Assembly: GCF_001046855.1 (NCBI RefSeq)
Contig: NZ_HF570958.1
Location: 162,282-226,281 of the forward strand
Length of the DNA stretch: 64,000 nt
Direction of reading: 5' to 3'
DNA from: Nostocoides japonicum T1-X7
Lineage (GTDB): Bacteria > Actinomycetota > Actinomycetes > Actinomycetales > Dermatophilaceae
The notes below the pieces were generated by a model that worked only from the letters and a program-made list of their open reading frames with translations, did not search any database and was not told the origin of the DNA. Position numbers and translations under genes: made by a program. Numbering within the stretch: position 1 is the stretch's first letter; every line of letters starts with the position of its first letter. Shown here in pieces: positions 52,839-62,302 of the stretch.

Positions 52839-53219
52839 TCACTGGGCCGAAAGTTCCCCCCTTGCCGTCAGCGCCCGCCCCAGCGCAGCGAGGGTGTCGG
52901 GGACGATGGCGTAGTAGGCCCACTTCCCTCGTTGCTCGCGGGTGACCAGCCCGGCCTCAACCAGCAGCCGCATGTGGTGGGACACCGTCGGCTGGGACAG
53001 CCCGACCGGGCCGGTCAGGTCACAGATGCACGCCCCACCGGTGCCGCTGGCCGCGATGAGCGACACCAGCCGCACCCGGGTAGGGTCGCCCAGCGCCTTG
53101 AACATCCGCGCCAACTGCTGAGCCTGTCCGACATCCAGGGCGCCGCCGGCGACCGGCGAACAGCACACCGCCGCGGCGGCCTCGACGGGGGCGATCGTCA
53201 GGACGGTCCGGGACGGCAT
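52839..53219 (-). CDS. arsR: ArsR-family arsenic-responsive repressor
   Basis: A 126-residue winged-helix repressor. ArsR core: LARMFKALGDPTRVRLVSLIAASG, ACICDLTGPVGLSQPTVSHHMRLL, VTREQRGKWAYYAIV. The pair in ACICDL is the ELCVCDL-type metal site of classical ArsR; a further CC near the N-terminus (AAVCCSPV) could complete a three-thiol As(III) site, as in actinobacterial ArsRs. ATG 53219 is the best start. Divergent from arsM across a dyad region. Confidence 0.9.
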   Translation of the reverse strand: MPSRTVLTIAPVEAAAAVCCSPVAGGALDVGQAQQLARMFKALGDPTRVRLVSLIAASGTGGACICDLTGPVGLSQPTVSHHMRLLVEAGLVTREQRGKWAYYAIVPDTLAALGRALTARGELSAQ

Positions 53220-53240
53220 ACCCGCTATCCTGCCACAATC

Positions 53241-53286
53241 CATTGACAGATCTCGATGCGTTGTGGTGACATCTCACCCATCGATG
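53241..53286. promoter_or_regulatory. ArsR operator/promoter region
   Basis: CATTGA-cagatc-TCGATG (53241-53258, one mismatch) and CATCGATG (53279-53286) give repeated CATCGA half-sites between arsR and arsM. TTGACA at 53243-53248 could be the -35 of arsM. Confidence 0.55.
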
Positions 53287-53312
53287 ATCCTCTATCCGAT
53301 GGAGTGCATGTG

Positions 53313-54116
53313 ATGTCCGACGAGCTGCGTGAGCAAGTGCGGTCCCGGTATGCCGCGGCCGCGACGGCGGTGTCCGGGCAGGGCCGGACCGCGTTGACGG
53401 CGCTGGGTGCGCCAGCGGTGACGGCGTGCTGCGGCACGTCCGGCGACGACTGCTGCGGCGGCCCGGGCACCGAGGTCGATGAGTCCTTCGGTGCCTCCCT
53501 GTACAGCGGCGAGGAGCAGGAGCTGCTGCCGGTCGCGACGGTGGCGGCGTCGCTCGGCTGCGGCAACCCGCTGGCCGTCGCCGACCTGCGCCCCGGGGAG
53601 CGGGTCCTGGACCTGGGCTCGGGCGGCGGCATCGACGTGCTGCTGTCCGCGCGGCGGGTCGGGCCGACCGGCTTCGCCTACGGGGGGGACATGACCGCCG
53701 AGATGCTCGCCTTGGCCCGTGCCAACCAGGCCAGCGCGGGCGCGACGAACGTGGAGTTCCTCGCCGGCACTATCGAGGACGTCCCGCTGCCGGATGGAGC
53801 GGTCGACGTGGTGATCTCCAACTGCGTCATCAACCTGTCCACCGACAAACCCGCCGTGCTCGCCGAGATGTTCCGCGTCCTGACCCCCGGCGGGAGGATC
53901 GGGGTCTCCGACATCGTCGCCGAGGACCACCTGAGCGCCGCCGACCGGGCCGAGCGCGGCTCCTACGTCGGCTGCATCGCCGGCGCCCTGTCCCGCAGCG
54001 AGTACCTGCAGGGCCTAGCCTCTGCCGGGTTCGCCGAGGCTACCGTGGAGTTCACCCACCAGGCCGCGCCCGGGATGTACGCCGCCATCGTGCGGGCCAC
54101 CAAGCCCCACCGATGA
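53313..54116 (+). CDS. arsM: Arsenite methyltransferase
   Basis: A 267-residue SAM-dependent enzyme that methylates As(III). SAM motif VLDLGSGGGIDVLLSARRVG and DMTAEMLALAR. Arsenic-binding cysteines are seen in SNCVINLSTDK and YVGCIAG, with the N-terminal CCGTSGDDCCGG supplying more thiols. ATG 53313 has GGAG about 8 bases upstream. It overlaps acr3 by ATGA. Confidence 0.93.
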   Translation: MSDELREQVRSRYAAAATAVSGQGRTALTALGAPAVTACCGTSGDDCCGGPGTEVDESFGASLYSGEEQELLPVATVAASLGCGNPLAVADLRPGERVLDLGSGGGIDVLLSARRVGPTGFAYGGDMTAEMLALARANQASAGATNVEFLAGTIEDVPLPDGAVDVVISNCVINLSTDKPAVLAEMFRVLTPGGRIGVSDIVAEDHLSAADRAERGSYVGCIAGALSRSEYLQGLASAGFAEATVEFTHQAAPGMYAAIVRATKPHR

Positions 54117-55210
54117 CCCGACCCGACACCGCCACGACGACCGCCGCCACAGAGCGGCCCGCCGTCGCCGGTCGGCTGTCCGGTCTGGACCGGTACCTGC
54201 CAGTGTGGATCGGCGGCGCCATGGTCACGGGGCTGCTCGCCGGCCGGCTGATCCCCGGCCTGGACGGGGTCCTGTCCGCGGTGCAGGTCGGCGCGATCTC
54301 CCTGCCCATCGCCGCCGGGCTGCTGATCATGATGTACCCCGTCCTTGCCAGAATTCGCTACGACCGCCTCGACGCGGTCACCGGCGACCGGCGGCTGCTG
54401 GCCGCCTCCCTGACCCTGAACTGGCTGGTCGGGCCGGCACTGATGTTCACCCTCGCCTGGCTGATGCTGCCCGACCTGCCCGCCTACCGCACCGGTCTGA
54501 TCATCGTCGGCCTGGCCCGGTGCATCGCCATGGTCATCATCTGGAACGACCTGGCCTGCGGCGACCGCGACGCCGCCGCGGTCCTGGTCGCCCTCAACGC
54601 AGCCTTCCAAGTCCTCACCTTCGGCGCACTGGGCTGGTTCTACCTGACGGTGATGCCCGGCTGGCTCGGCCTGCCCACCGACCACCTCCACGTGTCCGGA
54701 TGGCATATCGCCGCCTCCGTGCTGGTCTTCCTCGGCATTCCCCTGGCCGCCGGGTACACCACCCGCCACGTCGGCGAACACGCCCGCGGCCGGCCCTGGT
54801 ACGAAACCACGTTCCTACCCCGGCTCGGTCCGTGGGCCATCTACGGGCTGCTGTTCACCATCGTCATGCTCTTCGCCCTCCAAGGCCACCAGATCACCAG
54901 CCATCCCCTGGACGTGGCCCGCATCGCCATCCCCCTACTGGCCTACTTCGCCCTCATGTGGGGCGCTGGCTTCGCCACCGGGCACCTCCTCCACCTCGGC
55001 TACCCCCGCACCACGACGCTGGCCTTCACCGCCGCCGGCAACAATTTCGAGCTGGCCATCGCCGTGGCCATCGCCACCTTCGGCGTCACCTCCGGCCAAG
55101 CCCTCGCCGGCGTCGTCGGACCCCTCATCGAAGTCCCCGCCCTGCTTGCCCTCGTCTACGCCGCCCTCGCTCTTCGGGGCCGACTCCACCCCGACCGAAC
55201 GCACGCGTAG
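54113..55210 (+). CDS. acr3: Arsenite efflux transporter, ACR3 family
   Basis: A 365-residue membrane protein with about 10 helices that exports As(III). Family signs: LNWLVGPALMFTLAW, the conserved Cys in VGLARCIAMVIIWNDLACGD (helix 4) and the AAGNNFELAIAVAIATFG segment with the essential Glu. Begins in the ATGA overlap with arsM. Confidence 0.95.
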   Translation: MTRPDTATTTAATERPAVAGRLSGLDRYLPVWIGGAMVTGLLAGRLIPGLDGVLSAVQVGAISLPIAAGLLIMMYPVLARIRYDRLDAVTGDRRLLAASLTLNWLVGPALMFTLAWLMLPDLPAYRTGLIIVGLARCIAMVIIWNDLACGDRDAAAVLVALNAAFQVLTFGALGWFYLTVMPGWLGLPTDHLHVSGWHIAASVLVFLGIPLAAGYTTRHVGEHARGRPWYETTFLPRLGPWAIYGLLFTIVMLFALQGHQITSHPLDVARIAIPLLAYFALMWGAGFATGHLLHLGYPRTTTLAFTAAGNNFELAIAVAIATFGVTSGQALAGVVGPLIEVPALLALVYAALALRGRLHPDRTHA

Positions 55211-55218
55211 GAGACCTT

Positions 55219-55632
55219 GTGACCACCCCTCCCTCGGTGCTGTTCGTCTGCGTCAAGAACGCCGGCAAATCCCAGATGGCCGCAGCCCTCGCCCGCCACC
55301 ACGCCGGCGACCGCCTCATGGTCCACTCCGCCGGCACCCGCCCCGGCACAACCCTCAACACCGAGACCGTCGCCGCCCTCAACGAGATCGGTGCCACCCT
55401 CGACGATGAATACCCCAAACCCCTCGAGCCCGCCCTGCTCGACACCGTCGACGCCGTCATCATCCTCGGCGCCGACGCCCACCTCCCACACACAGGCGCA
55501 GCACCAGTCCAGCGGTGGGACACCGACGAACCCTCACAACGAGGCGTCACCGGAATGCCACGAATGCGGCTCATCCGCAACGACATCGACCAACGCGTCC
55601 AAGCCCTCATCCATCAGCTCTTGGCGACCTGA
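55219..55632 (+). CDS. arsC: Arsenate reductase, low-molecular-weight phosphatase type
   Basis: A 137-residue LMW-PTP-fold enzyme that reduces arsenate. The catalytic loop is VCVKNAGKSQMA: nucleophile Cys11, with Lys where most members have Arg (CxxNxxRS). This Lys form occurs in some actinobacterial ArsC-like proteins but could lower activity. No further paired Cys is evident for a thioredoxin relay, so a mycothiol/mycoredoxin route is plausible. GTG 55219 after GGAGA. Confidence 0.88.
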   Translation: MTTPPSVLFVCVKNAGKSQMAAALARHHAGDRLMVHSAGTRPGTTLNTETVAALNEIGATLDDEYPKPLEPALLDTVDAVIILGADAHLPHTGAAPVQRWDTDEPSQRGVTGMPRMRLIRNDIDQRVQALIHQLLAT

Positions 55633-55691
55633 AGCCCCACTCAGAAGCCCACCCCGACGGGGCCAAGTCAGCCCGTCACCCCGGGGCCAAA

Positions 55692-56638
55692 TTTCAGCCG
55701 ATATGCGTCCCCAGGGGGTGAGGACGACCAAGCGTGTGACCTGATAAGAAGGGATGCATCATCCGGCCACCACGCGCGAGCCATCGCCCGAACCACGTAC
55801 CTGTGGGGCCAGCCGCTGGTCAACATGCACAACCGGCTCTCGATCATGCCCCGGCTGCCCGGGCCTCCCCTGGCAGCGTCGGGATGCTGCGCGACGACAT
55901 CACCCCCGAGGAGCGGCTGGTCGCTTGTCCCAACCAGGACCTCGTCTACGGGTTCGGCGTCATCGACGCTCACGCCGGACCCTCCGTCGTCCAGGTCCCC
56001 GACTTCGGCGACCGGTTCTGGGTCTACCAGGTCGTCGACCAGCGCACCGACTCCTTCGTCCGCCTCGGGGCCATGTACGACACCACCCCCGGGCTGTACC
56101 TGCTCGCCCACGTCGACTGGGACGGCGAAGTACCAGACTGCATCACCGACACTTTCCGGTTCGACACCCGCATCGCCGTGTGCATCCCCCGAATCTTCAT
56201 GGACGACACCGACGCCGACCGCGCCGCGATCCAGCCCATCATCAACCAGGTCATGGTCTACCCGCTCGATCAGTACACCGGCCAGCCCCAAACCACCGAC
56301 TGGGCCCAGGCCCCCACCTTCCCCGTAGGCGACGCCACCGGCAGCGAGCAGGAGACCCAGTGGGTCGACCCCGAACAGTTTTTCACCCTATTGCCCGAGG
56401 TCCTCACCGACGTCCCCACCCGCCCGGCGAGGAGGCCCTCTACGCTCTCGTCGCGAGCCTGCTGGAGGCCGCCGACGACGACCTCGACATCGCCGCCATC
56501 ACAGACGAAGCGATCACCACCCAAGACACCCTGCTCGCCGAGTTGTTCGAATTCCGCAACATCGGCGTCCCCGTCGCGCCGACCACTGGAGCACCCAAAC
56601 CAACTGCGCCGAGCGGCCCCGGCAGTCTCCTTCGCTGA
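55692..56638 (+). pseudogene. DUF1254-family gene with two frameshifts
   Basis: Three frames join into one DUF1254-like protein. First: ARTTYLWGQPLVNMHNRLSI. After a shift near 55870: MLRDDITPEERLVACPNQD, LVYGFGVIDAHAGPSVVQVPD and on to LPEVLTDVP. After a shift near 56425: GEEALYALVASLLEAADDD to the stop at 56638. The start is not clear. Function of the family is unknown. It lies just after arsC and seems to be decaying. Confidence 0.75.
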
Positions 56639-56917
56639 GTCCCCTTCCGTAGCTGTGGACGGCGCGATACGTGGAGGACTTCCCGGTCTCTTGATGAGTG
56701 GCTCGACCGGCTGTAACCCTCGACGATCCCGGGTCATCACCGGAAGCGTGCCAGGCATGCCCTGGCTTTGCTGCCCGCCGAGCAGTGTGTCGGGGGTGTG
56801 TGGCCCCAGACGAGCGCGCCGAGAGGTCGTGGATGCCGCGCGGGGCGTGCTGTTCGCCGCACTGGACGGTTGACCTGGGGTCTCCCCGTTTGGGACGGTC
56901 GAAGCCACCCGGCTGCG

Positions 56918-57532
56918 TCAGTCGATAAGACCGGCGGCACGGGCAGCGGCCACGGCTCCGGTTCGGGAGGTGACGCCGAGCCGAGTGTAGACGTGGACCA
57001 GGTGCGACTTGACTGTTGGCTCGGTGACGTGCAGCCGGGCGGCGACCTCGGCGTTGCTCAGTCCCTCGGCGACGAGCCGCAGCACCTCCAGCTCGCGAGC
57101 CGTCGGGGACACGTCTGGTCGGCGGACCCGTTCCAGCAGTCGCTTGGCGACGGTGGGGGCGAGGGCTGTCTCACCCGCGGCCGCCGCTCGGATGGCGGCG
57201 AACAACTCCTCGGGGCCGGCGTCCTTTAGGAGGTACCCGCTGGCGCCGGCCTCGACGGCACCGAGGATGTCGCCGTCGGTGTCGTAGTTGGTGAGGACCA
57301 GGACGTGCGGGCCGCCGGGCTGCTCCCGTAGCCGCCGGGTGGCCACCGCGCCGCCCGGGCCCGCCCCGAAGCGCAGGTCCATGAGGACGACGTCGACCTC
57401 ACCCCCACGGTTGACCGCCTCGTCGGCGGTGGCCGCCTCCCCGACGACCAAGAGCTCCGGCTCAGGGTCGAGCAGCGCTCGCAGACCGGCCCTCACGACG
57501 GGGTGGTCGTCGGCGATGAGGACCCTGATCAA
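56918..57532 (-). CDS. NarL/LiaR-family response regulator
   Basis: A 204-residue regulator: RVLIADDHPVVRAGLRALL, phosphoacceptor Asp in VVLMDLRFG (near 51), Lys in YLLKDAGPEE, and LuxR helix-turn-helix PTARELEVLRLVAEGLSNAE with PTVKSHLVHVYTRLGV. The start is TTG 57532, overlapping the kinase stop (TTGA). Probably controls the divergent exporter genes through the dyad at 58759-58780. Confidence 0.92.
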   Translation of the reverse strand: MIRVLIADDHPVVRAGLRALLDPEPELLVVGEAATADEAVNRGGEVDVVLMDLRFGAGPGGAVATRRLREQPGGPHVLVLTNYDTDGDILGAVEAGASGYLLKDAGPEELFAAIRAAAAGETALAPTVAKRLLERVRRPDVSPTARELEVLRLVAEGLSNAEVAARLHVTEPTVKSHLVHVYTRLGVTSRTGAVAAARAAGLID

Positions 57533-58713
57533 GTGGATGTCCTGACTCCGGGCAGGCGGACGGTGAGGGTTGTTCCGCGGTCCGGGGCCACGTCGAGGTC
57601 GATCCGGCCAGACAGCTGGTCGACGCGTTCGCGGATCGCCCGCAGCCCGAACGAGTCGCCGTCGGTCGGGTGCCGCGCGGCGCGCTCGGCGTCGAAGCCG
57701 TGCCCGTCGTCGCTGACCTGCAGGACGACCTCGTCGGCGTCCCTGGTGAGCCGGATCCGGGCCGACCGGCCGGCGCTATGCCGCACGACGTTGGAGACGG
57801 CGCCTTGGGCGATGCGCAACAGCGCCGTCTGGGTTTCGGTCGGAAGGTCGAGGTCGTCGGTGGCCTCGACGGTGACGGGGATCCCACTCACCGCGGTCGT
57901 CTCGGCGCCCAGTCGGTGCAGCGCCCCGGCGAGCCCGGCCTCCTCCAGCGGTCGGGGGGCCAGCTCGCGGATGATCCGCCGGATCTCGGTGAGGTTGTCC
58001 CCGGCGCTCGCGCGGGCCCGGCGGATCGCGTCGACCCCCGGCCCGTCGGGGTCGGCGCGCTCCGCGGCGTGCAGCAGCAGCTGAATGCTGGACAGGCCCT
58101 GGGCCACGGTGTCGTGGATCTCCCGGGCCAGCCGGGCACGCTCGCCGAGGGCGCCGGCCCGCCGCTCACTGGCGGCGAGCTCGTCGCGGGTGGCGATGAG
58201 CTCGGCCAGGATGGCAGCCCTCTCAGCCTGCTGTGCGGCCATGGCCCGCAGGGTCAGGCCGACGACGACGGCGACGGTGGCGGCGACGAGCGGACCGACG
58301 ACGCCGCCCACCGTCCACCGGTCGTGAGCCGCGAGCCCCACGATGGCGACGAGGGTGGCGACACCGACGCAGCCGAGCGCCCAACCGGTCCGCAGCAGGT
58401 GCAGATACAGGAAGAACAGAGGAAAGACGAGGTAGGCCGCGTCCGGGGTGAGCGCGAGCAGCACCATCCACAGCGCAGACAGAACTGCCAGCCAGGCTGG
58501 CGCGGGCCACGGGCGACCGTCGGAGACCTGGGCCACGGGGTCGGCAAGCAGATAGACCAGCAGGAGCACCGCCGCCGTCGCGATGACGAGCCCGACCCGG
58601 GCGCCACCGTCGAGGACCGCCCGGCCGACGGCGAAGGCGACGAGGGCGGCGAACAGGGCGTGCAGGGTCAGCCGGACGGCGGCATACAGGTGGCCCAAGG
58701 TCGTGTGCGGCAT
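57529..58713 (-). CDS. Membrane histidine kinase of the LiaS/DesK type
   Basis: A 394-residue kinase. About five or six membrane helices in the first ~160 residues, a coiled linker, the phosphoacceptor helix ARLAREIHDTVAQGLSSIQ (His near 200), and the ATPase domain with VSNVVRHSAGRSARI and VSDDGHGFDAE. The short extracytoplasmic parts suggest it senses envelope stress or works with the divergent ABC system. Confidence 0.92.
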   Translation of the reverse strand: MPHTTLGHLYAAVRLTLHALFAALVAFAVGRAVLDGGARVGLVIATAAVLLLVYLLADPVAQVSDGRPWPAPAWLAVLSALWMVLLALTPDAAYLVFPLFFLYLHLLRTGWALGCVGVATLVAIVGLAAHDRWTVGGVVGPLVAATVAVVVGLTLRAMAAQQAERAAILAELIATRDELAASERRAGALGERARLAREIHDTVAQGLSSIQLLLHAAERADPDGPGVDAIRRARASAGDNLTEIRRIIRELAPRPLEEAGLAGALHRLGAETTAVSGIPVTVEATDDLDLPTETQTALLRIAQGAVSNVVRHSAGRSARIRLTRDADEVVLQVSDDGHGFDAERAARHPTDGDSFGLRAIRERVDQLSGRIDLDVAPDRGTTLTVRLPGVRTST

Positions 58714-58758
58714 GACTCGTCCAGGCTACGGGGGCGGGTGATCCGCGCATCCATCGAA

Positions 58759-58780
58759 AGGCGGAGTCGCGCCTCCGCCT
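58759..58780. promoter_or_regulatory. Dyad between the second two-component system and the ABC exporter
   Basis: AGGCGGAG-tcgcgc-CTCCGCCT, perfect 8-bp arms, in the 183-base divergent region. A likely binding site for the NarL-type regulator; a hairpin role is less likely between divergent genes. Confidence 0.55.
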
Positions 58781-58896
58781 CATGCCGCGCCTCACACCAT
58801 CCCTCGCCCGATGCTCCGCAGCCCGGCCCACGCGATCGTGGAGGGGCAGCCCGGCCAACCGAGGCGCCTAGCCCGAACCCTCACCAAGGAGCACCC

Positions 58897-59958
58897 ATGT
58901 ACGTCGCTTGGCGCGAGCTGCGCGCAGCGCGAGGACGGTTCGTCCTCGTCGGTGCCGTCGTCGCCCTCATCACCCTGCTGGTTGGCTTCCTCAGCGGCCT
59001 GACCGGCGGCCTAGCCAGCCAGAGCGTATCCGCCGTCCTCGCCGTCCCGACCGACCGGATCGTCCTCGCGGCGGGTGGCAGCGACGGCCCATTACTGGAC
59101 CGGTCCAGCCTCAGCGCCTCCACTGCCACGGCATACCGCAACGCCAGCGGCACGCACGCGGTGCGGCCGCTGGGCATCAGCCAGCTCACGGCGTCGCGCG
59201 CCGGGACCGACACCGCGGTGGCGGTCATCGGCGGCGAGCCCGGGTGGTGGACGATGCCAGCGAGAGACCACACCGTGGTCCTGTCCCGGTCCGTCGCGGA
59301 CGACCTGCACGTCGCGGCGGATGACAGCGTGTCCCTCGCCGGCGACACGTTCACCGTCGAGGGGGTGGTCCCCGACCTCTGGTACAGCCACACCCCTGTC
59401 GTCGCGGTCACCATCACCGACTGGCGCGGTCTCGCCGCGCGCACCTCCTCGACCACGCCGTATGCGACGGCGCTCGCCGTCGAGGGCAGTCCGGACTGGG
59501 CGTCGCTTGCCGCCACGACGCAGACGGTGGCCCGGTCGCCGCTGCGCTCGGTGACCGCAGTCGGCGCCTTCCGCGGCGAGATCGGCTCTCTGGCCCTCAT
59601 CATCGGCATGCTCGTCGGCATCTCCGCCCTCGTCGTCGGCGCCTTCTTCGCCGTGTGGGCTGTCCAACGGCGCGGCGACGTCGCGGTCCTCAAGGCCCTG
59701 GGCGCCTCCCGCTACGCGGTGCTGCGTGACGCCATGGCCCAGGCCCTCGTCGTGCTCGTCGGGGGCGTGGCGCTCGGGCTCGCGCTCGTCGCCGGGCTGG
59801 GGCTCCTCGCGCGATCGGCCCTTCCGTTCGTCCTCAACGCCGCGACGACGCTGGCACCCGGGCTGCTCGTCGTGCTGGTCGGGGTCGTCGGCGCCGCGCT
59901 GTCCCTGCGGCCCGTCCTCACCGCCGACCCGCTGACCGCCCTAGGGAGCGCCCGATGA
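58897..59958 (+). CDS. ABC exporter permease, FtsX/MacB-like
   Basis: A 353-residue permease. One N-terminal membrane helix (FVLVGAVVALITLLVGFLSGL), a ~220-residue extracytoplasmic domain, then three helices (LALIIGMLVGISALVVGAFFAVW and on), with the FtsX-type coupling VAVLKALGASRYAVLRDAM. SD AAGGAG precedes ATG 58897. It overlaps its ATPase gene by ATGA. Likely exports a peptide or lipid, or acts in envelope stress. Confidence 0.92.
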   Translation: MYVAWRELRAARGRFVLVGAVVALITLLVGFLSGLTGGLASQSVSAVLAVPTDRIVLAAGGSDGPLLDRSSLSASTATAYRNASGTHAVRPLGISQLTASRAGTDTAVAVIGGEPGWWTMPARDHTVVLSRSVADDLHVAADDSVSLAGDTFTVEGVVPDLWYSHTPVVAVTITDWRGLAARTSSTTPYATALAVEGSPDWASLAATTQTVARSPLRSVTAVGAFRGEIGSLALIIGMLVGISALVVGAFFAVWAVQRRGDVAVLKALGASRYAVLRDAMAQALVVLVGGVALGLALVAGLGLLARSALPFVLNAATTLAPGLLVVLVGVVGAALSLRPVLTADPLTALGSAR

Positions 59959-60758
59959 TCCGGCTCGACAAGGTCACCCTCACCTATCCCGACGGCGACC
60001 GACGCCTGGTCGCCGTAGACCACGCCATCCTCACCATCGAGCACGGCAAGGTCCTGGGCGTGACGGGCCCCAGCGGCTCGGGCAAGTCCAGCCTGCTGGC
60101 CCTCGCGGCCCTGCTCATTCGGCCCGACAGCGGCCGGGTCGTCATCGACAACGTCGACACCAGCACCCTCGACGGCGACGCCCTGGCCGCGTTGCGCCGT
60201 GATCGCGTCGGCATCGTCTTCCAGCAGCCCAACCTGCTTCCCGCACTCACCGCCCGCGAGCAGCTGGTCGTCATGGGCGAACTGTCCGGGCCGTCCTCGC
60301 GGGCCCACCGCGCCGCGCGCCGGCGCCGCGCCGACGCTCTGCTGGACGCGGTCGGGCTGCTCGGGCAAGCCGACCGACGTCCCGCAGAGCTCTCCGGGGG
60401 GCAACGGCAGCGGGTCAACCTGGCCCGAGCCCTGATGAACGAACCGAGCCTGCTCCTCGTCGACGAACCAACCAGCGCCCTGGACCGCGAGCGGGGTGCG
60501 GCGGTCGTCGACCTCGTCGTGCGGCTCACGCATCAGCTGGACGTAGCGACCCTGCTCGTCAGCCACGAGCAGTCCGACCTCGACCGCGCCGACGCCGTCC
60601 ACACCATGGTCGACGGACGCCTCCGGGACGACCGGTCACTGTTGTCCCGGCCACGTCGGGAAGAGGACGCATGCACGACGGATGAGCGCGCACACGCCAG
60701 CAGCGCCGCTGGCTCCACGACGCACCGCGCGCTGCCGCGGGCCGAACGGTCACGTTGA
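59955..60758 (+). CDS. ABC transporter ATPase, LolD/MacB-like
   Basis: A 267-residue ATPase. Walker A GPSGSGKSS, Q-loop FQQPNLLP, signature ELSGGQRQRVNLARAL, Walker B LLLVDEPTSALD and switch His in LLVSHEQSD. The family usually ends after MVDGRL; here ~40 extra hydrophilic residues follow (DERAHASSAAGSTTHR and on), perhaps a read-on into decayed DNA. Partner of the FtsX-like permease. Confidence 0.93.
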   Translation: MIRLDKVTLTYPDGDRRLVAVDHAILTIEHGKVLGVTGPSGSGKSSLLALAALLIRPDSGRVVIDNVDTSTLDGDALAALRRDRVGIVFQQPNLLPALTAREQLVVMGELSGPSSRAHRAARRRRADALLDAVGLLGQADRRPAELSGGQRQRVNLARALMNEPSLLLVDEPTSALDRERGAAVVDLVVRLTHQLDVATLLVSHEQSDLDRADAVHTMVDGRLRDDRSLLSRPRREEDACTTDERAHASSAAGSTTHRALPRAERSR

Positions 60759-60942
60759 TGCCGGCGCCTGCGGACTTGCGGTGGGGTTCTTGACCCGTCG
60801 AGCTGACGCGCTGCAACTGCGCCCGACCTTTACGTCCCCGACCAGCATGAAAGCCAGAGTTCCACCGCCTCTTCGGCTTCGAAGACCGTTTACGAGGGCG
60901 CCGAGATCCCCTGCTTCCTGGCCATCGGCCACGGCGACACCC

Positions 60943-61095
60943 TCATCGGGCTACGACAAGCGCGTCCCGGTGTTGCGCAAGCACGGGTTGAACTTCAACT
61001 GACGCACCATCGACCCCGCGCGGCGGATCAGCGGCTGTACAGGCTTCAGGCACCACGCCAGCATCGCACAGGCTGTCCTGGGCGGTGGGTGTCAT
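60943..61095 (-). CDS. Small ORF with a strong ribosome site
   Basis: A 50-codon frame from ATG 61095, with AAGGAGG 6 bases upstream. The product (MTPTAQDSLCDAGVVPEACT and on) matches no family I know. It follows the Fic pseudogene on the same strand and may be the 5' end of a decayed gene. Confidence 0.35.
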   Translation of the reverse strand: MTPTAQDSLCDAGVVPEACTAADPPRGVDGASVEVQPVLAQHRDALVVAR

Positions 61096-61180
61096 CGTCG
61101 CCTCCTTGCGGTGAGGTGTCGGCTCGACGCTGGCCCCGATCACGGCTGGGCGGGCCGGAATCTGTGGACACGGGCAGCAG

Positions 61181-61880
61181 TCAGAGGCTGGGTCCGCGGC
61201 GCGCGTGCTGGGACGGTCGCTGCTCGGGCTCGGTGAACCGCAGCCGGGTCGGGATCTCCTCCGGCTCGAGCACAGCGACGGGATCGCGGCGGCGCGAGGC
61301 CAGGGCCGCATCCGCTCGTAGCGACGTAGCGCGTCGATGTAGGCCAGCCTGTCCGGCAGATCCCAGTCATAGATGGCCGGAGGAGCCGACGACGGCTGCG
61401 TCACCAGGTGGACCAGGTCCGCCAGTAAGCGCGTGGACCGACCGTTGCCGTCGGCGAACGGATGGATCCTGGTCGTCTCGGCGTGCACGACCATCCCGAG
61501 GATGTGGGCTGTCCAGTCGGTGGTGTTCTCCCAGCGGTACCGGATCGTCTCCAAGCCCGCTCTCAGTTGGACCGAGATCTGCTCGGGTTCGACCCCGATG
61601 GACAGCTCACGGATCCGAAGGCGCCCGCCCCACGTCCAGACGTCGGCGCACAACCGCCGGTGCAGATCCCGAATGAAGTGGTCGCCCAGGAGGGCATCGA
61701 GGTCGACGTCGCCGCCCCGGGCATCGGCCAGAAGCTCCTCGCGCACGCCGACCTCGATGGCCTGCTCCAGGTCCTAGACGTCCACCTTCGTGGGCTCTGC
61801 CGGCATGCCGCGCGTGCCGCCGGCAGGAGCGCGTCCAACTCCTCATGCAGCAGGGGCGTCTCCCCGTAACCAGGATCCAT
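61181..61880 (-). pseudogene. Fic-family AMP-transferase, frameshifted
   Basis: N-terminus MDPGYGETPLLHEELDALLP starts at ATG 61880. The frame then shifts near 61745-61790, where the new frame also has a TAG just before DLEQAIEVGVREELLADA. The core is intact, with the catalytic motif HPFADGNGRSTRLLADLVHL. A second shift near 61300 moves to DPVAVLEPEEIPTRLRFTE and the stop at 61181. Fic enzymes transfer AMP to target proteins and often act as toxins. As read, no full-length protein is made. Confidence 0.8.
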
Positions 61881-62071
61881 GCATCGTGCCAGCGGGACGC
61901 GTTGCGGGGGGCCCACCGAGACTTCTCGACGCTCGCAGCGGCATACGCCGCCGTCGCCGCAGACCGGACGTACGTCGCCTTGACCTCCCGGTCCTCCAAC
62001 GTGGCCGACGCCCTCGTCGAGGCCGCAGCGGCGCGCTTGACGTCGGTCGCAGCGACCGTCCGTCTGGTCAT
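61881..62071 (-). other. Possible antitoxin-like ORF before the Fic gene
   Basis: Starting at ATG 62071, a frame reads TRRTVAATDVKRAAAASTRA and on to NASRWHDAW next to the Fic start, then runs on into it without a stop. Small Ala/Arg-rich proteins often precede fic in actinobacteria and may be antitoxins. The 3' end looks damaged. Confidence 0.35.
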
Positions 62072-62302
62072 CGCCAGCCTCCTCAGTTCATCGTGGGCCT
62101 GTGCGTTTCCAACGTAGTCGGCACCGCAACAAGTCCCGCCACACCGACAGTCCAGGCCCTCATCTCCGTGAAGGTCAGAGTCATGGCCAAGGCTCCTCGT
62201 TCCGTCGGGCCACGGGAGAGCCAGGCTCACACATTGCCCGCCTGCCGATCTCGGGAGGCGCAGGGGTTCCTTCCGCGCTGGAGTTCCTGCCATGGTTCGA
62301 GG

